From Ochromonas danica (lineage: Eukaryota > Sar > Chrysophyceae > Chromulinales > Chromulinaceae), in NCBI GenBank assembly GCA_015146655.1, contig VKHL01000005.1, positions 186,001-250,000 on the forward strand: a stretch of 64,000 bases of DNA. Reading direction: 5' to 3'. A model generated the notes under the pieces. The model saw only the letters and a program-made list of their open reading frames with translations. It was not told the origin of the DNA and ran no database searches. The translations under genes were made by a program, and so were the position numbers. Each line of letters begins with the position of its first letter. Positions within the stretch are counted from its first letter, which is position 1. Below, one piece after another: positions 11,557 through 22,406 of this stretch.

Positions 11557-12659
11557 TTAGACTCGGAAAGATGGAGGAACAGGAGGATAGAGGATTGTTG
11601 TGTAATCATCACCACCATAACTAGGTGGAGATATATTATGGTTCATAGGGACATCGAAATAATAAGGCATTCCAGCAACATCCCTGGGGGAAGGAATGGA
11701 ATACATGGGATGACGAGAATAGACAGCTGTTGGAGCAGATTGGACCATATGATATGCGGGGGCAGGAAGCGTCCAAGGAGCAGCAGTGGAGATCATGGAA
11801 GGAATTGAGGCAGCAGGAAGAAGCGTCTGCTTGGCAAACTGCATGCTGCCATCCATAAGAGATGGACCTCTTTGTGGTTGCTGGTGCACCATTTCTCGCA
11901 TGGTAGTATATCCTTCACTACCACCACTAAGAGAGGATGGAGAAGGAGAAGAAGGAAGAAGTTGACGGCGAAGTTCTTCCGTGCTATGACTCACTTCACA
12001 CTTATACTCCACATTATCGACAATGGCATTATCCATATGGGAGACAGCCGTGTAAGCAGCATTGACACCTGCTAGATCACATGTATATTGTACGAAGGCA
12101 TAACCTTTCTGCAAGCCAGTCGACGGGTCGACTTTGGACTGCTTCACGACCACATCTTCTACCACACCGAAATTCTCAAAGAGAGGCCGCAAAGTCATCT
12201 CATTGGCTACCAATTGCTTGTTATAGACCAAAAAGACGACAAAGACGGATGGACCTCGATTACCGCCACTGTTCTGGCTCATCATCTCATTTCCACCAGA
12301 CATCTTCGTGAACTTGTTCGAAGCCCAACGAACTCTATCAAACACAACACCAACGGATCATAAACAGTTAGTAAAGAAAGTCGACCGTTAGGATGTGGGA
12401 ATGCACGTAGGATGGCCAACCTGAGGATACGACCAAGAAACATAGCGCCATTCATTGCTTGCATGGCACGGATAGCTTCCGCGGCAGAGGAATACTCCAC
12501 GAAGCCATAGAGAAGATGCTTCTTATTCTCACTACTACGCTTAATACGAACGTTCGTCACACGTCCGAAGACACTGAAGGCAGACAAAATGTCCTTCTCA
12601 GCACAAAAAAGGGACAAATCGCCCAAGAACAAGCAGAAAGAACCATTCTGAGTCGCCAT
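11557..12659 (-). CDS. RNA-binding protein with two RRM domains
   Basis: Two exons, 12659-12421 and 12334-11557, give 338 residues. The intron (AG|GTTGGC ... TTTGATAG) was placed because joining it yields GRILRVRWAS, the typical fourth strand of an RRM. RRM1 spans about residues 5-84, with RNP2 CLFLGDL and RNP1-like LLYGFVEY. RRM2 spans about 100-185, with VFVVFLV and KGYAFVQY. The tail is Pro/Met/Ser/Tyr rich and low in complexity. The arrangement suits an mRNA-binding regulator of splicing, stability or translation. The frame stays open upstream to an ATG at 12878, which would add a basic 73-residue extension; I prefer 12659 because it directly precedes RRM1. The start faces TAF6 across about 520 bp. 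Confidence 0.82.
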
Positions 12660-13181
12660 ATTGAATTGACTCTTTACTAGGGACGAAGGCAAGGAAGAAA
12701 AGTTCCGACCTGGAGTTAGAATATGCAGGGAGAAGAGAAAAGCCTTCTGACATTGAAGGGGCAAGAGCTTCTCTACATCCTGAGCACACCTCGAACTTTT
12801 CTCACCAATGCGCCTCCACCTCCCGAACACTTCTGCAACACTAGCACGAAGCCTTCTGCTTCCGACTTTTAACTTCAATTTTTACAGGTTTGGCCACCGT
12901 CCTGCTGCTCCTCTCTCAGATTGTTCCCGCGGAATTGTGGGTGGTGGTAACAATAATTGCCGATGGTGGGACGCGGTGGTGTCCGGTGACGGCTGAGAAG
13001 TTTCAACTTTTGTTTCACCGAAATACGATATTTTGGAATCGAGAGGTTCGGGGTTCGATGCCTGCTACACTGGTTGCTTTCGCCTACTTGAACGAAACAA
13101 GGCATCATTCAAGGGGAAAGCGAAAACCAGAATAAATCAATCAGACAATAATTAAATCTATAATCAATAGATTATTATCTA
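12660..13181. promoter_or_regulatory. Divergent promoter region, RRM gene / TAF6
   Basis: About 520 bp between two divergent genes, more GC-rich than other spacers. A sequence resembling a tRNA B box (GGTTCGATGCC near 13041) was noticed, but no tRNA fold could be built around it. No other element was recognised. Confidence 0.4.
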
Positions 13182-15107
13182 ATGAGTGCCAGTGGTTTGA
13201 CGGAGTCTTGGTTGCTCGAAGTGAGTGACTCTCTTCGACTGCCTCCTCTCAGTCCCTCTGTTGTCAATGCCCTGCTGCCCATCATCGAATTACAATTACG
13301 GAGAATTATCCAACAAGGAAATAAGTTTCAAAGACGATCAAAGTCATCCACTTTGAAAGGTAGGCTTCTCTATTCTTCTCTTTCCATCTGTTATTCTCAT
13401 TACTCTTGTTGTTGATGGATGACATGGTATGATATGACATGATATGATATGATATGATGTCATGGGTAGTGGAGGATATTAACCTTGTCCTAGTAAGCAA
13501 TCGTCTAGAACCTATCTATGGTCTACATCTGCAAGAAGCTCTTGTTGATCCTTTGGGTAATAAAATCACTTCTTCCTTATTAGAAGAAAAACCCAAAACT
13601 ACCTCTTCGAAGTCTTCTTCTTCTTCCCAGATGATATCCTTGGGTAAGCCCTCCTCCTCCTCCTCCTCCTCTCTTCCCCTTTTCTTATAGTCAGTGTTAC
13701 TTTGCTTTAGTGGAGTTTGCTGATCGAAGTATTCCACCTTGTCCTCTCAAACCACAGATGAACTTACATTGGTTAGCAGTACAAGGAGTACAACCTACTA
13801 TCCCTGAGAACCCTAATATAGTCAGTAATGATCAGATTGAGAAGCTACCTTTGACTATTCCTAAGGATTTACAACTTCTTTATGCTCGTATTACTGGTAT
13901 CTTATTAAGTGGAGATGATTTGAAAGCTGTACAAAGTGTATGTAGAGTCTTAGAAAAAGATGAAGGATTACAAGATTTATTACCTTATTTCTCTCGATTC
14001 TTTTATGCACAAATTAAACAACATATGAAGAAGTTAACGACGACACGTGTTATGATACGTGCTATACAAGCATTACACAGTAATAGTCATATTAACTTGG
14101 AGACTCATTTACAACAGTTATTACCTGCTATCTTTACTTGTATTGTAGCAAGTAAGTTATCTATATCAGCTGAAGAGGTAAGTAATATACTATTAGAAGA
14201 GGATAACATGATACTTTAGATACACCTGAATGATGCCGATTGTTGTTGATGTGTGTTGATGTGTGTTTATATGGATAGGATCATTGGTCTCTAAGGGATA
14301 AAGCTGCTGAGTTAATTGCTCAAATATGTCACAAATATAGGTCAGTATGATGAACTACTTCTACTGTTGTTATTCTAATTAGTCTTTTGTCTATGTTATT
14401 ATATTGGGTTAGTGCCAAGTTTCCAGAGTTATTCAGTAGAGTTTGTAAGACCTATACAGATGCTCTATTACCTGATAAAAGTCTGTGTACAGTCTATGGA
14501 GGTATAGTAGGACTGAGAGCGATGGGACATCTCGTTGTTAAGACTGTTCTGTTAGATCAGTTGGGAGCAATTCAGCATCATTTACAGAGTCCAGTCAGTA
14601 GTCTACCATTAGCATCATCATCAGCTTCACAAGGACCAAATGGTGAACCAGTCGTCACTACTTCTAGCAAGAGCATGATGAAATCCTGGCAGAATTTGTT
14701 AGAGACAAGGTTTGCATCAGATATGTGCAGGGAAGCTCTGCGTATTGCATTAGGTAAGGACTTCATTGCATTGTCATGGATACGTAAGTCTTAACAATCA
14801 TGTTATATATATATATATATATATATGTGTACAGGACGATATATGATGCAAGCAATGAACGAGCCGGACCTTCCATGGGCCAAGAAAGTGAAAGATTCTT
14901 CCTCTTCTACTACTAAGAGGTCAGTTAGTAGGGATGAAGTCGTCTATTTATTATTATTGTTATTATTACTGTTATTACATTCTATTATCTAATACATACT
15001 GTATACTGTGTATATCTAGATACAATCTGAACGATCTGGAGGAGAGACTGGTGCCTTTCTATGTAGTCACTTCACAACAGTTGCCTTACTGTCGAGAGTT
15101 CATCTAG
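13182..15107 (+). CDS. TAF6: TAF6, histone-fold subunit of TFIID/SAGA
   Basis: Seven exons: 13182-13359, 13470-13643, 13711-14177, 14279-14340, 14413-14783, 14835-14919 and 15020-15107. All are in phase and give 474 residues. The N-terminal histone fold (about 17-80) contains LRRIIQQGNKFQRRSKSSTL, then after the first intron VEDINLVLVSNRLEPIYGL, the TAF6 signature. Ser-rich linker sequence follows. The C-terminal HEAT-repeat domain begins around LTIPKDLQLLYARITGILLS and includes RDKAAELIAQICHKYS and VYGGIVGLRAMGH, both TAF6-like. TAF6 pairs with TAF9 in TFIID (and SAGA) for RNA polymerase II initiation. Length is close to the minimal family size. Introns are 51-110 nt; intron 1 carries a TATGA pentamer repeat and intron 5 an AT dinucleotide repeat. 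Confidence 0.92.
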
Positions 15108-15237
15108 TCTAGTTTGTCACTTGTCCTTCCCTGAAGCTTTGCAGTTAGACTACCAACTACAGTACTGTACTGTAGTGTAGTGTAGTGTAGTGTACGGTAT
15201 GTCTGCATTACTAAAGATCTAAACGAGAGTGTCATTA

Positions 15238-16785
15238 TCAACCATGAGATATGTTATGATGGTTGTTGTATTTCTCTGCACGACGATCAGCAAGATATCT
15301 TTGACTTGCTTCTACAGCTTCTTCTTCTTCTTCTTTACAGAGATTGACTAATCGAAACCTTCCCACTCCTGCTGGGGTAAAGACTTCTTGTACCATCTTC
15401 TCTACCTCTCCTTGTAGCCAATCTACTTCTTCTACAGGGGTATAGCCATTATCTAACTTCTCTCCTCCTCCTCCTCCTTCTGGTGGTTGATCCTCCTCAC
15501 TAGATCGACAGATGCTAACAAAGAGAGGTAGCTGCTGCTGTCTACCTCTACCTTGAGTTAAGCTACCCATACGATATGACCAATCAGAGAGAAAGGTCTT
15601 CATCTGATTAATGCTCTCTTTCAGTATGGTCCGTCTTGATTCTTTTGAGTCATTACTATTACTCTGTGTACACTGCAGGAGTTCATGAGGTAGGAGGAGG
15701 AGGAGTAGATTATCTGCGAGGTATTGCCTTGTTTTCTGAGAGAAAGAAGGAAGAACTTCAAGAAAATCTCTTGCAATCTTTCTGTCTTCATACAGAGCAC
15801 AGAGTGTGTCTACCTCCTCTACTGAGGGGGTGTGAGTAGCGGGGAGGAGGAGGAGGTTGGTAATGGTAGAGATCGCCTTCTCTCTTTCTTGGACTAGGTC
15901 TCTGTCATCTCTCATGATCTTTCTCTTCTTGTTGTTGTTGATGCATCTGTTATTTTTCTCTTCCTCTTCGAGAGGGAAGAGGGTAGCAGGGCCTAGGCGA
16001 TAGCGCAGGCCTGCCACCACCTTGCACACCCTCGCCACTACCTCCTCCACCCCCACCTCTACCTCTACCTCCAACCTAGCATCATTATTCTTATCAATAG
16101 TAGCAAGATCCTTAGCAATCAAGTGCTTAGCTTCAACAAGGAAAGGGTTATTGGTGAGGAAGTAGTCCAAGCAGATGTCGAGGATCCACAACAAGTCCTT
16201 CTCCTTCCTCCCCGCTGAGAGAGGGCACCACTTCGCAGTGTCCATGTCTTTAACTTCACTCACTGTTAGAGGAACTTTCGTGATAGAGGTGGTGGAGGAG
16301 GAGGAGGGATAGGCGAAGTCTTGGTTGTCGAGGTAGTAGGCACAGGCCCAATTGACTCGAGGAGGCTGTCCATCCTCTTCGAAGAGATCGAATACGATAG
16401 GACCATCAGGTAGTTGATGCGACCATGAAGGATGTATCCAAACCATCTCTTGAAGAAGATGAGTAGCGAAGAGTGGAAGGATGAACTCTGCGATACCTCC
16501 TTCACTCTCTGCTAGGAGGTCATAGAGAGTGTGAGGGTCCTTCCACTGCTCTAGAGAGGTCCTCTTAGGAGGTCCTGAAGGAAGAGATAGGTCAGGATGA
16601 CCATCAAAGTGTAATAGAATCACTTCCTGGTGTCCAGGTTGAAAGCGATGTAGACGATAGAAAGCGTGTAGGAAAGGTACGAGATCACAGTGATCCTCTA
16701 ATAGACAACAACAATAACAACAACAACAACAACAACAACAACATGATGATGATGATGATGATTGGAAGGATACAGTCAAACACAT
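15238..16785 (-). CDS. UPF0489 (C5orf22) family protein
   Basis: A single exon of 515 residues. Family motifs are visible: LLEDHCDLVPFLHAFYRL near the start, VILLHFDGHPDL (about 57-68), EGGIAEFILPLFATHLLQEM (about 95-114), and WILDICLDYFLTNNPF (about 200), matching the WxLDxDLDFF signature of UPF0489. The conserved Asp and His residues resemble the metal-binding site of the arginase/deacetylase fold, to which the family has been compared; no reaction is established. Two low-complexity inserts (Glu/Lys rich) lengthen it. The N-terminus is odd: a Ser run followed by about a dozen cysteines (residues about 9-27), encoded by CAT and (ACA)n repeats. A start downstream of this tract is not available in frame before the conserved core. 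Confidence 0.82.
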   Translation of the reverse strand: MCLTVSFQSSSSSSCCCCCCCCCYCCCLLEDHCDLVPFLHAFYRLHRFQPGHQEVILLHFDGHPDLSLPSGPPKRTSLEQWKDPHTLYDLLAESEGGIAEFILPLFATHLLQEMVWIHPSWSHQLPDGPIVFDLFEEDGQPPRVNWACAYYLDNQDFAYPSSSSTTSITKVPLTVSEVKDMDTAKWCPLSAGRKEKDLLWILDICLDYFLTNNPFLVEAKHLIAKDLATIDKNNDARLEVEVEVGVEEVVARVCKVVAGLRYRLGPATLFPLEEEEKNNRCINNNKKRKIMRDDRDLVQEREKAISTITNLLLLPATHTPSVEEVDTLCALYEDRKIARDFLEVLPSFSQKTRQYLADNLLLLLLPHELLQCTQSNSNDSKESRRTILKESINQMKTFLSDWSYRMGSLTQGRGRQQQLPLFVSICRSSEEDQPPEGGGGGEKLDNGYTPVEEVDWLQGEVEKMVQEVFTPAGVGRFRLVNLCKEEEEEAVEASQRYLADRRAEKYNNHHNISHG

Positions 16786-17045
16786 GCGCCTTACTTACTT
16801 ATTAGGCAACAGTCTAAAGAGCATGAAGACGATGACTTTGACATTCTAGCTGAGATTATATCAACCATTTCATGTTGAAAACAACAACAAAAAATAGTTC
16901 CATGGAATCCATGGAATAAATCCAAATCTCCAGAGGCTGGGGACTGGGGATTTGGAAATGAACAGGATGAGGTTGATTTAATCAATGACGACAATCATTG
17001 ATTGAAAGCAGAAAACTGAAAGTGAAGAAGTGAGAATCGTATCTT
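16786..17045. promoter_or_regulatory. Divergent promoter with tandem CCATGGAAT palindromes
   Basis: A 260-bp interval between UPF0489 (-) and the glycosyltransferase (+). TTCCATGGAA at 16898-16907 is immediately followed by a second, overlapping ATCCATGGAAT, forming a tandem pair of palindromic sites. The role is inferred from recurrence at other divergent promoters. Confidence 0.4.
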
Positions 17046-18896
17046 ATGTGGTTGTGTGGCAGTGGCAGTGGCTGTGGTAGTGGCTGGCGGCTTGTCTTCT
17101 GTCTCCTAACACTCACTCTATTGCTTACTAGAGAGATGATAGGAGTAGATGGGAAGAAGCAGAAGCAGAAGAAGAAGAAGAAGATTGAGACTGAGGCTGG
17201 ACCTCTTCCTGCTGCTCCTGTTGTTGTTAAGAAGGAGAAGGAAGAGGTCATAAATGACAATCTTTTCCATTCTAATCAAAGTCTCTATGAGTTATTTCAT
17301 CATCATTTCCAAGAGAAATGTGTGAAGAAATATGCTTTTATTCAACGTTATATTAAGCATCTAGAAGATCCACCACCTTCCGCTTCTTATCTAATCTTTA
17401 CTTTCCATCGTCCTTCACTTAGGAATGGTGGATTAGGAGATAGAATGGGAGGGTTAATAACAGCTGTAGCAGCAGCAATCAAGTCAAATCGTACCCTCTT
17501 AATCGAAGCGTCAAATGGTTTGTTTGACTATTTCAAACCTTACCATCCTCTTGATAAAGGAAAGACAGATGAGGAAGCCTACTATACTTGGTCGAATCAG
17601 CTAATTTGGTCGCATTTCCCATACCCTTCATTGGATAGTTGGAGTAGTCATGTAGACGATGTAAATGACCATCACGATGAAGATGATAATAGCATCAAAG
17701 TGCAGATTCCATCGCTGGATCTAACTGACTGTGTATCTAACACAGAAGCTGGTTTCACCTTGGATCAAACTAAACGATGTGCTATGATGAATGGCTTGCC
17801 TGCTGATATTCCAGTGGTTCGCTTTACTTCTAATCGTGCATATCTTTGTCTCTGGACCAATCGCAAAGTTAAGCAAGGACGTTCAGCTAACCAAAAATTC
17901 TATCCAGCATATTATGAAACCTTACAAGAGTTAGGATTGACATCCAAATCCAACCTGTTTGAAGCAGCTGGTTGCATGCTACGATTAGTTCTTTGGCCAA
18001 GGGAAAAGCTTTGGCGTTCAATAGATGAAGCCTACGCTACCTTGAGTCATGGTAAGATGAAAGCAAAGATGAAGAAGGGCGATAAAAAGAAGAAAAAGAG
18101 TAGTCATAAAGCTGGACTACAAGATCCTGTTGATCTTCCTTCATTGAAAAATAGTTATGAGCATATCGTGAGGTCATCATTTATTCATCACATACCAGCA
18201 GTCTATCAGGTTGGTCTGCATTTCCGTTGTGGTGACATCCATTCTTATCGTTATGGTTACCTACACACCCAAGGATATGATAAGAAAACATGCATCTTTG
18301 ACGTAGGGAAGGATGAAAGTGTGATGGATTTTGGTTCAATAGGAAAATCGCACTATATGAATGCTGGCCATCCGTATAGTATTGGACAATGTGCTAAGCA
18401 TATGTTGAATGAGTTGGTCAATCGGAGTGATGACATGTCGGTTCAAAGTCTTGAAAGAGAAGAAGTTGAAATTAATAGCGACTCTTCTTCCACGACATTG
18501 AACACTACGACTCCTTCTGCACAAGCTGTTCGTTATCCTATTGCTTTGTATATTACGAGTGACAACCTTATTGCGAGCGAACAAATGTGGAATATCAGCG
18601 AGCATGCATGGTCTGTGGTTTCTCCACAAGGTTGTCACATCGAATTTGACGGTTCCAAAGAGTGCTTTCAAGTTACATCTGTCTATTGGTTTATGCTCGC
18701 TCTTAGTCAGAAGATCATCAGCCAAACATTCAACACTCCCATAAATGCCCCGACCAGTTCTTTTTCTCGCTATGCTGCGATCTATGGCCTTTGGTCTGAA
18801 TGGCCTTTACATAGTGGTAGATACTGCGAGGACAAGGAAACATCTATGACAGCACTAAGTCGAGTTGATCAAGGGAACTGGCGTTGTAACCTTTAG
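17046..18896 (+). CDS. Secretory-pathway glycosyltransferase, NodZ/O-fucosyltransferase-like
   Basis: A single exon of 616 residues. A hydrophobic segment at about 14-28 (RLVFCLLTLTLLLTR) acts as a signal peptide or signal anchor, followed by a Lys-rich stem. The catalytic-type region has LRNGGLGDRMGGLITAVAAA (about 125-144), the GLGDR donor-binding motif seen in NodZ and related fucosyltransferases, and VGLHFRCGD (about 390-398), matching the HxRxGD motif in which the arginine binds GDP-fucose. Family knowledge suggests transfer of fucose or a related sugar in the Golgi or ER lumen; the acceptor is unknown. A Lys/His-rich insert (about 335-360) and a Ser/Thr-rich insert (about 475-495) interrupt the core. 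It is divergent from UPF0489. Confidence 0.75.
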   Translation: MWLCGSGSGCGSGWRLVFCLLTLTLLLTREMIGVDGKKQKQKKKKKIETEAGPLPAAPVVVKKEKEEVINDNLFHSNQSLYELFHHHFQEKCVKKYAFIQRYIKHLEDPPPSASYLIFTFHRPSLRNGGLGDRMGGLITAVAAAIKSNRTLLIEASNGLFDYFKPYHPLDKGKTDEEAYYTWSNQLIWSHFPYPSLDSWSSHVDDVNDHHDEDDNSIKVQIPSLDLTDCVSNTEAGFTLDQTKRCAMMNGLPADIPVVRFTSNRAYLCLWTNRKVKQGRSANQKFYPAYYETLQELGLTSKSNLFEAAGCMLRLVLWPREKLWRSIDEAYATLSHGKMKAKMKKGDKKKKKSSHKAGLQDPVDLPSLKNSYEHIVRSSFIHHIPAVYQVGLHFRCGDIHSYRYGYLHTQGYDKKTCIFDVGKDESVMDFGSIGKSHYMNAGHPYSIGQCAKHMLNELVNRSDDMSVQSLEREEVEINSDSSSTTLNTTTPSAQAVRYPIALYITSDNLIASEQMWNISEHAWSVVSPQGCHIEFDGSKECFQVTSVYWFMLALSQKIISQTFNTPINAPTSSFSRYAAIYGLWSEWPLHSGRYCEDKETSMTALSRVDQGNWRCNL

Positions 18897-19427
18897 AGCT
18901 GTTGTGTATGAATTAGTTATAGTTTTATTGATCGTAATGCAAGTGGTTTGGTGGGGTTTAAACATTTACGTGAATGGTTATGTATAACCTTTCGTTTTCT
19001 CTGATTCTTTATTTACCAAATGTTGAATTTCTTTCATTGAAGAGGAGGAAACTTTTGATGAAGATTACTTGCTGTAGTCCTAGAAACATACGCGGTAGTA
19101 GACTATTAGTATCGTTATCATCCATAACGATGCGAAAGTATTCGTGCTTTTAACGTCAAATGTGTAAACTCCACAATGACCCTTCCAGTAACATTCAATT
19201 TAGTCGATTAACAGACTGCTGTTTGCTATAAAATGGAGGTGATAAAAAGCATTGTAAAGGTAGACCTACTGTACATATATACTGTACTGTAGTACATACA
19301 ATGTGTGGTTGACCTTCTTTGTCGGGAAGATCCAAGCCACTTCAAAATCTCTTTGCTAAGCTACATCATCTATGCATATCTTCTCTCTTGCCTTCTTCTT
19401 CTAGTACTAGATAGATGACTTCCTTTT
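18897..19427. other. Intergenic spacer between convergent genes
   Basis: About 530 bp of AT-rich sequence between the stops of the glycosyltransferase and the WW-domain gene. It includes a TACTGTAC-type imperfect palindrome near 19267-19300. No ORF or RNA gene was recognised. Confidence 0.4.
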
Positions 19428-21530
19428 CTAATTTCCTTCACGCACATGTGCATTGACCTCTAGAGTAGAATAGACTATCTCTACAACTTCTTTAATCGTC
19501 ATCAATATCGGATCAACTACAATCTCACGTATCCATTTATCTAACAAGAACATTCGTTCATTCCGAACATTATCATCAACTCCTCCTGCCATCCAAAGAC
19601 TTATTCCACTTGATGGAAAAGGAGAAATGATTGTTGTAAGATATTCAAAACGTTGTACCACCTGATAGACTGCTTTAAAACTATGGAAACGAAGATTCAC
19701 TTGCCAGGATTCAACCTTATCACCAAAGAGATTAGAATATCCTATCGAAGTCACATAACCTGTATGATAATCTAATCCTTGTTCATCTGGTAGCTTTGGT
19801 AACCAACTACCAATACGAACCATAAGACGAGGTTTCCAGAGTGCATGTAATGAAGCTGTAGGATCATTATGAAGAAGAGTAACAACTTCCTTATGTATAA
19901 AACTCATTGCAGTTGTAAGATCATCTTTTCCTCGTTCTAAAGCACTTTCAGCAGCTATCTGACATACTCCCCACTTCATTAACCTATAATAACCAAATAA
20001 CCAACCAAACATGTACTGTTAAGTCAAACAACAAGATGAAGAAGAGGAATGGTAGAAGTACTTACTGGAGTAGTTGTGGAGAAAGATTACGCAATGCTAA
20101 GCTAATATCAATAGCTGGTTTAGAATGATGGCTACCAGCCCAAGATCTTTGACGAGAAGGAGGCTGTGCTGCCTGTAGCATACCAGAAGAAGAACCTTTG
20201 CTAGGAGGAGGAACAGGTGGAGCAACTGGACGGTTGCCGTTCTTGTTGTTATTATTCCCTCCACCACGTTGAAGCTCTAATAGCATAGATGATTTACGCC
20301 GTGTTGGTCCTCCATCAGGATAGCCTTGACTATTGGTATGCATTACTTGAGGTTGAGTAGGCGAAGGCCCTAGAGTAGCAGTAGTCTGTGTTGAATTGGC
20401 CGTTAGTGGTGCTGCTGGAGATCTTCGTCGAGCATGTAGTTCTTGTAGAATTGAAGAACATGATGCATTAGACGAAGAAGCAGTAGTTGTAGTAGTCGAG
20501 GCTGGTAGGGAATTGCTGCTGCTTGGCTTTTGTGCCATTTCTTGCTTTGACTCTGCAAAAGGATTGAAACTCCTTCTTCCTGGTTGGACATTATCTCTCT
20601 GCCTCACAGTACTACTCGTCTCCATCATATGCTTTGCTTCTTCTCGGCCATTATCATGTGCAGCTTCGAAAGGATTCGAAGAGTTCAATACAGGAGCACT
20701 CCGTGGTGCCACAGCAGGTGATGAACGAGAAGGACGAGCTGGTCCTGCATGACCATTACCATTACCATTACCAACACGTGGAGCAGGTGAAGTAGCAGTC
20801 CTGTTACTGGTACTTGTTGTTGTTGGCGGAGGAGAAGCAGCAGCACTCTGACCACCACCAGCACCAGCAGATGATGGCGCCACATTATTGTCAAAGGGAT
20901 TCGATGAAGCTGTGGTAGTAGCCGTCACATGAATGACTCCTTGTTGATTGTCTTCTTCCTGGCCATGTTCCCAAGGTGTAGCATGAACAGTAGCAGGAGG
21001 TGAAGCACCAGCAGTAGTCGTCGTCATTGGCACTTCCACGGCCACGGGCAGAGCGGGAGAAGCAGACCGTGCAGCAGCAGCCGGGACAACAGCCTCTCCC
21101 TCTCCCTCTCCCTCTGTCTCATTGCTATTGCCAGCATCTTCTTCTTCTCCTCCTCCTTCTTCTTGTTGGTGTTCCACCTGTCTCTCATCTAGCTCTTCTT
21201 GTTCAGAAGCTGGGATGGTAGAGGGAGGCAAACTATGAATCTCTGGCGGAGCGGATGGTTGGATTACAACTTCTTCATGATGACTCTCTAGACTCTCTCT
21301 TTCTCCTACAGGATGATGCCAAGAAGTCTCACCCGTCTCATCGTTATAGAAATACTGTGTTCCAGGGAAAAAGGAAAAATTAGCACATGATGATGATAAT
21401 GCTGGGACTGTAGGAAAAGGAAAGGAAATCAGATCATTCATTCACTGACCTCTTCGCCATCATCCGTGAAATAGCGATACCATGGCAAAGGCAAGCCTTC
21501 ATCTTGCTTGTCTCTCTCAACCTCAGTCAT
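19428..21530 (-). CDS. WW-domain protein with low-complexity middle and novel C-terminal domain
   Basis: Three exons, 21530-21450, 21354-20066 and 19983-19428, give 641 residues. The first intron splits the WW domain; joining it restores LPLPWYRYFTDDGEE plus YFYNDETGETSWHHPV, with Trp17 and Trp39 22 residues apart and a proline after, a complete WW domain. WW domains bind Pro-rich peptides. The middle (about 60-440) is Ser/Thr/Ala/Pro/Asn rich and probably disordered. It contains three SNPF-type motifs (SNPFDN, SNPFEA, FNPFAE), resembling NPF peptides that bind EH domains in endocytic adaptors. The C-terminal 190 residues are a folded-looking domain (WKPRLMVRIGSWLPKLP and following) that I do not recognise. 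A role in membrane traffic is a guess from the NPF motifs. Confidence 0.8.
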
Positions 21531-22406
21531 TGGTGATACAGTAGTAGTTCAACAGGTCTTGTCCCAGTTGTTAATGTTGATTTTGATTGTTTCGCACTGC
21601 ATTGAACGCTGGGAAGATTGGAGTGGAAAACAAGGTAACTTATAACTTAGAAAAGAAGACTTTTATGAGTGAGGATCGCAGTTTCCATGGCGATTTAATC
21701 CCAAAAGGAATATGCCATGTCTTATGTCTCTTCATCAACGATGTATTGTACATGTACAGTGGCACTAGTTACAGTAAGACATAACATCTAGTGTTTACTG
21801 CATATAACAGCAACATCAAGTGGCGTACTACCTTGATCTTCCGATGCATCCCCTAACAATGGTTTTTGTCGCTTTACACAGCCACATGTCTGATGTTAAA
21901 TACATCTTATAGGACGGGAACTACATGATACATAAGAGTTCTCCAAAAAGTTCTTCCGAAGGCATGGTAAGTATTTTAAAGACAAAGCTTATTACTACAA
22001 ACAAGAAACATAACAACACAAAAGAATTGCTGCACCACGGGTAGCAGACATGCCACATTATGCCAACATGTAACGAAGCAACTCTAAAGACTGCATGAAA
22101 CACCACTAAACCAAAATGCTTGGTCACAACAACACTCACAGCAAAAACAAAAAGCATATAAATTAAGCAATCGATCGATCATTCATCCAATCTTCCAGGA
22201 AAACAAGCAATGAAAAAGGAACGTCAAACCAGAAGATAGACTATTCTATATTTATATCAACTGACTATAAATATCTTGAGAAAGAACCGTTGTGCTATTT
22301 CTCATAGACATTACTACTATTTATTGACATGAACACTAACACTGTTAGTAACAGTGAAGTGTGATGATTGTCGTCATTGCCATCTTGAAGAAGAAGAACT
22401 GTTTTT
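21531..22406. other. Intergenic region between two minus-strand genes
   Basis: About 875 bp between the WW-gene start and the stop of the giant kinase-like gene. It should hold the WW-gene promoter and the 3' UTR of the latter. A 65-codon frame at 21587-21784 lacks an ATG start and resembles nothing known, so it is not called. Confidence 0.4.

Noticed and set aside
13030-13065. tRNA-like B box (GGTTCGATGCC)
   Set aside because: The sequence around it does not form a five-base-pair T arm, and no acceptor or anticodon stem could be paired.
20396-20752. 118-codon plus-strand frame opposite the WW gene
   Set aside because: Antisense shadow created by the biased Ser/Ala/Pro codons of the disordered middle region.
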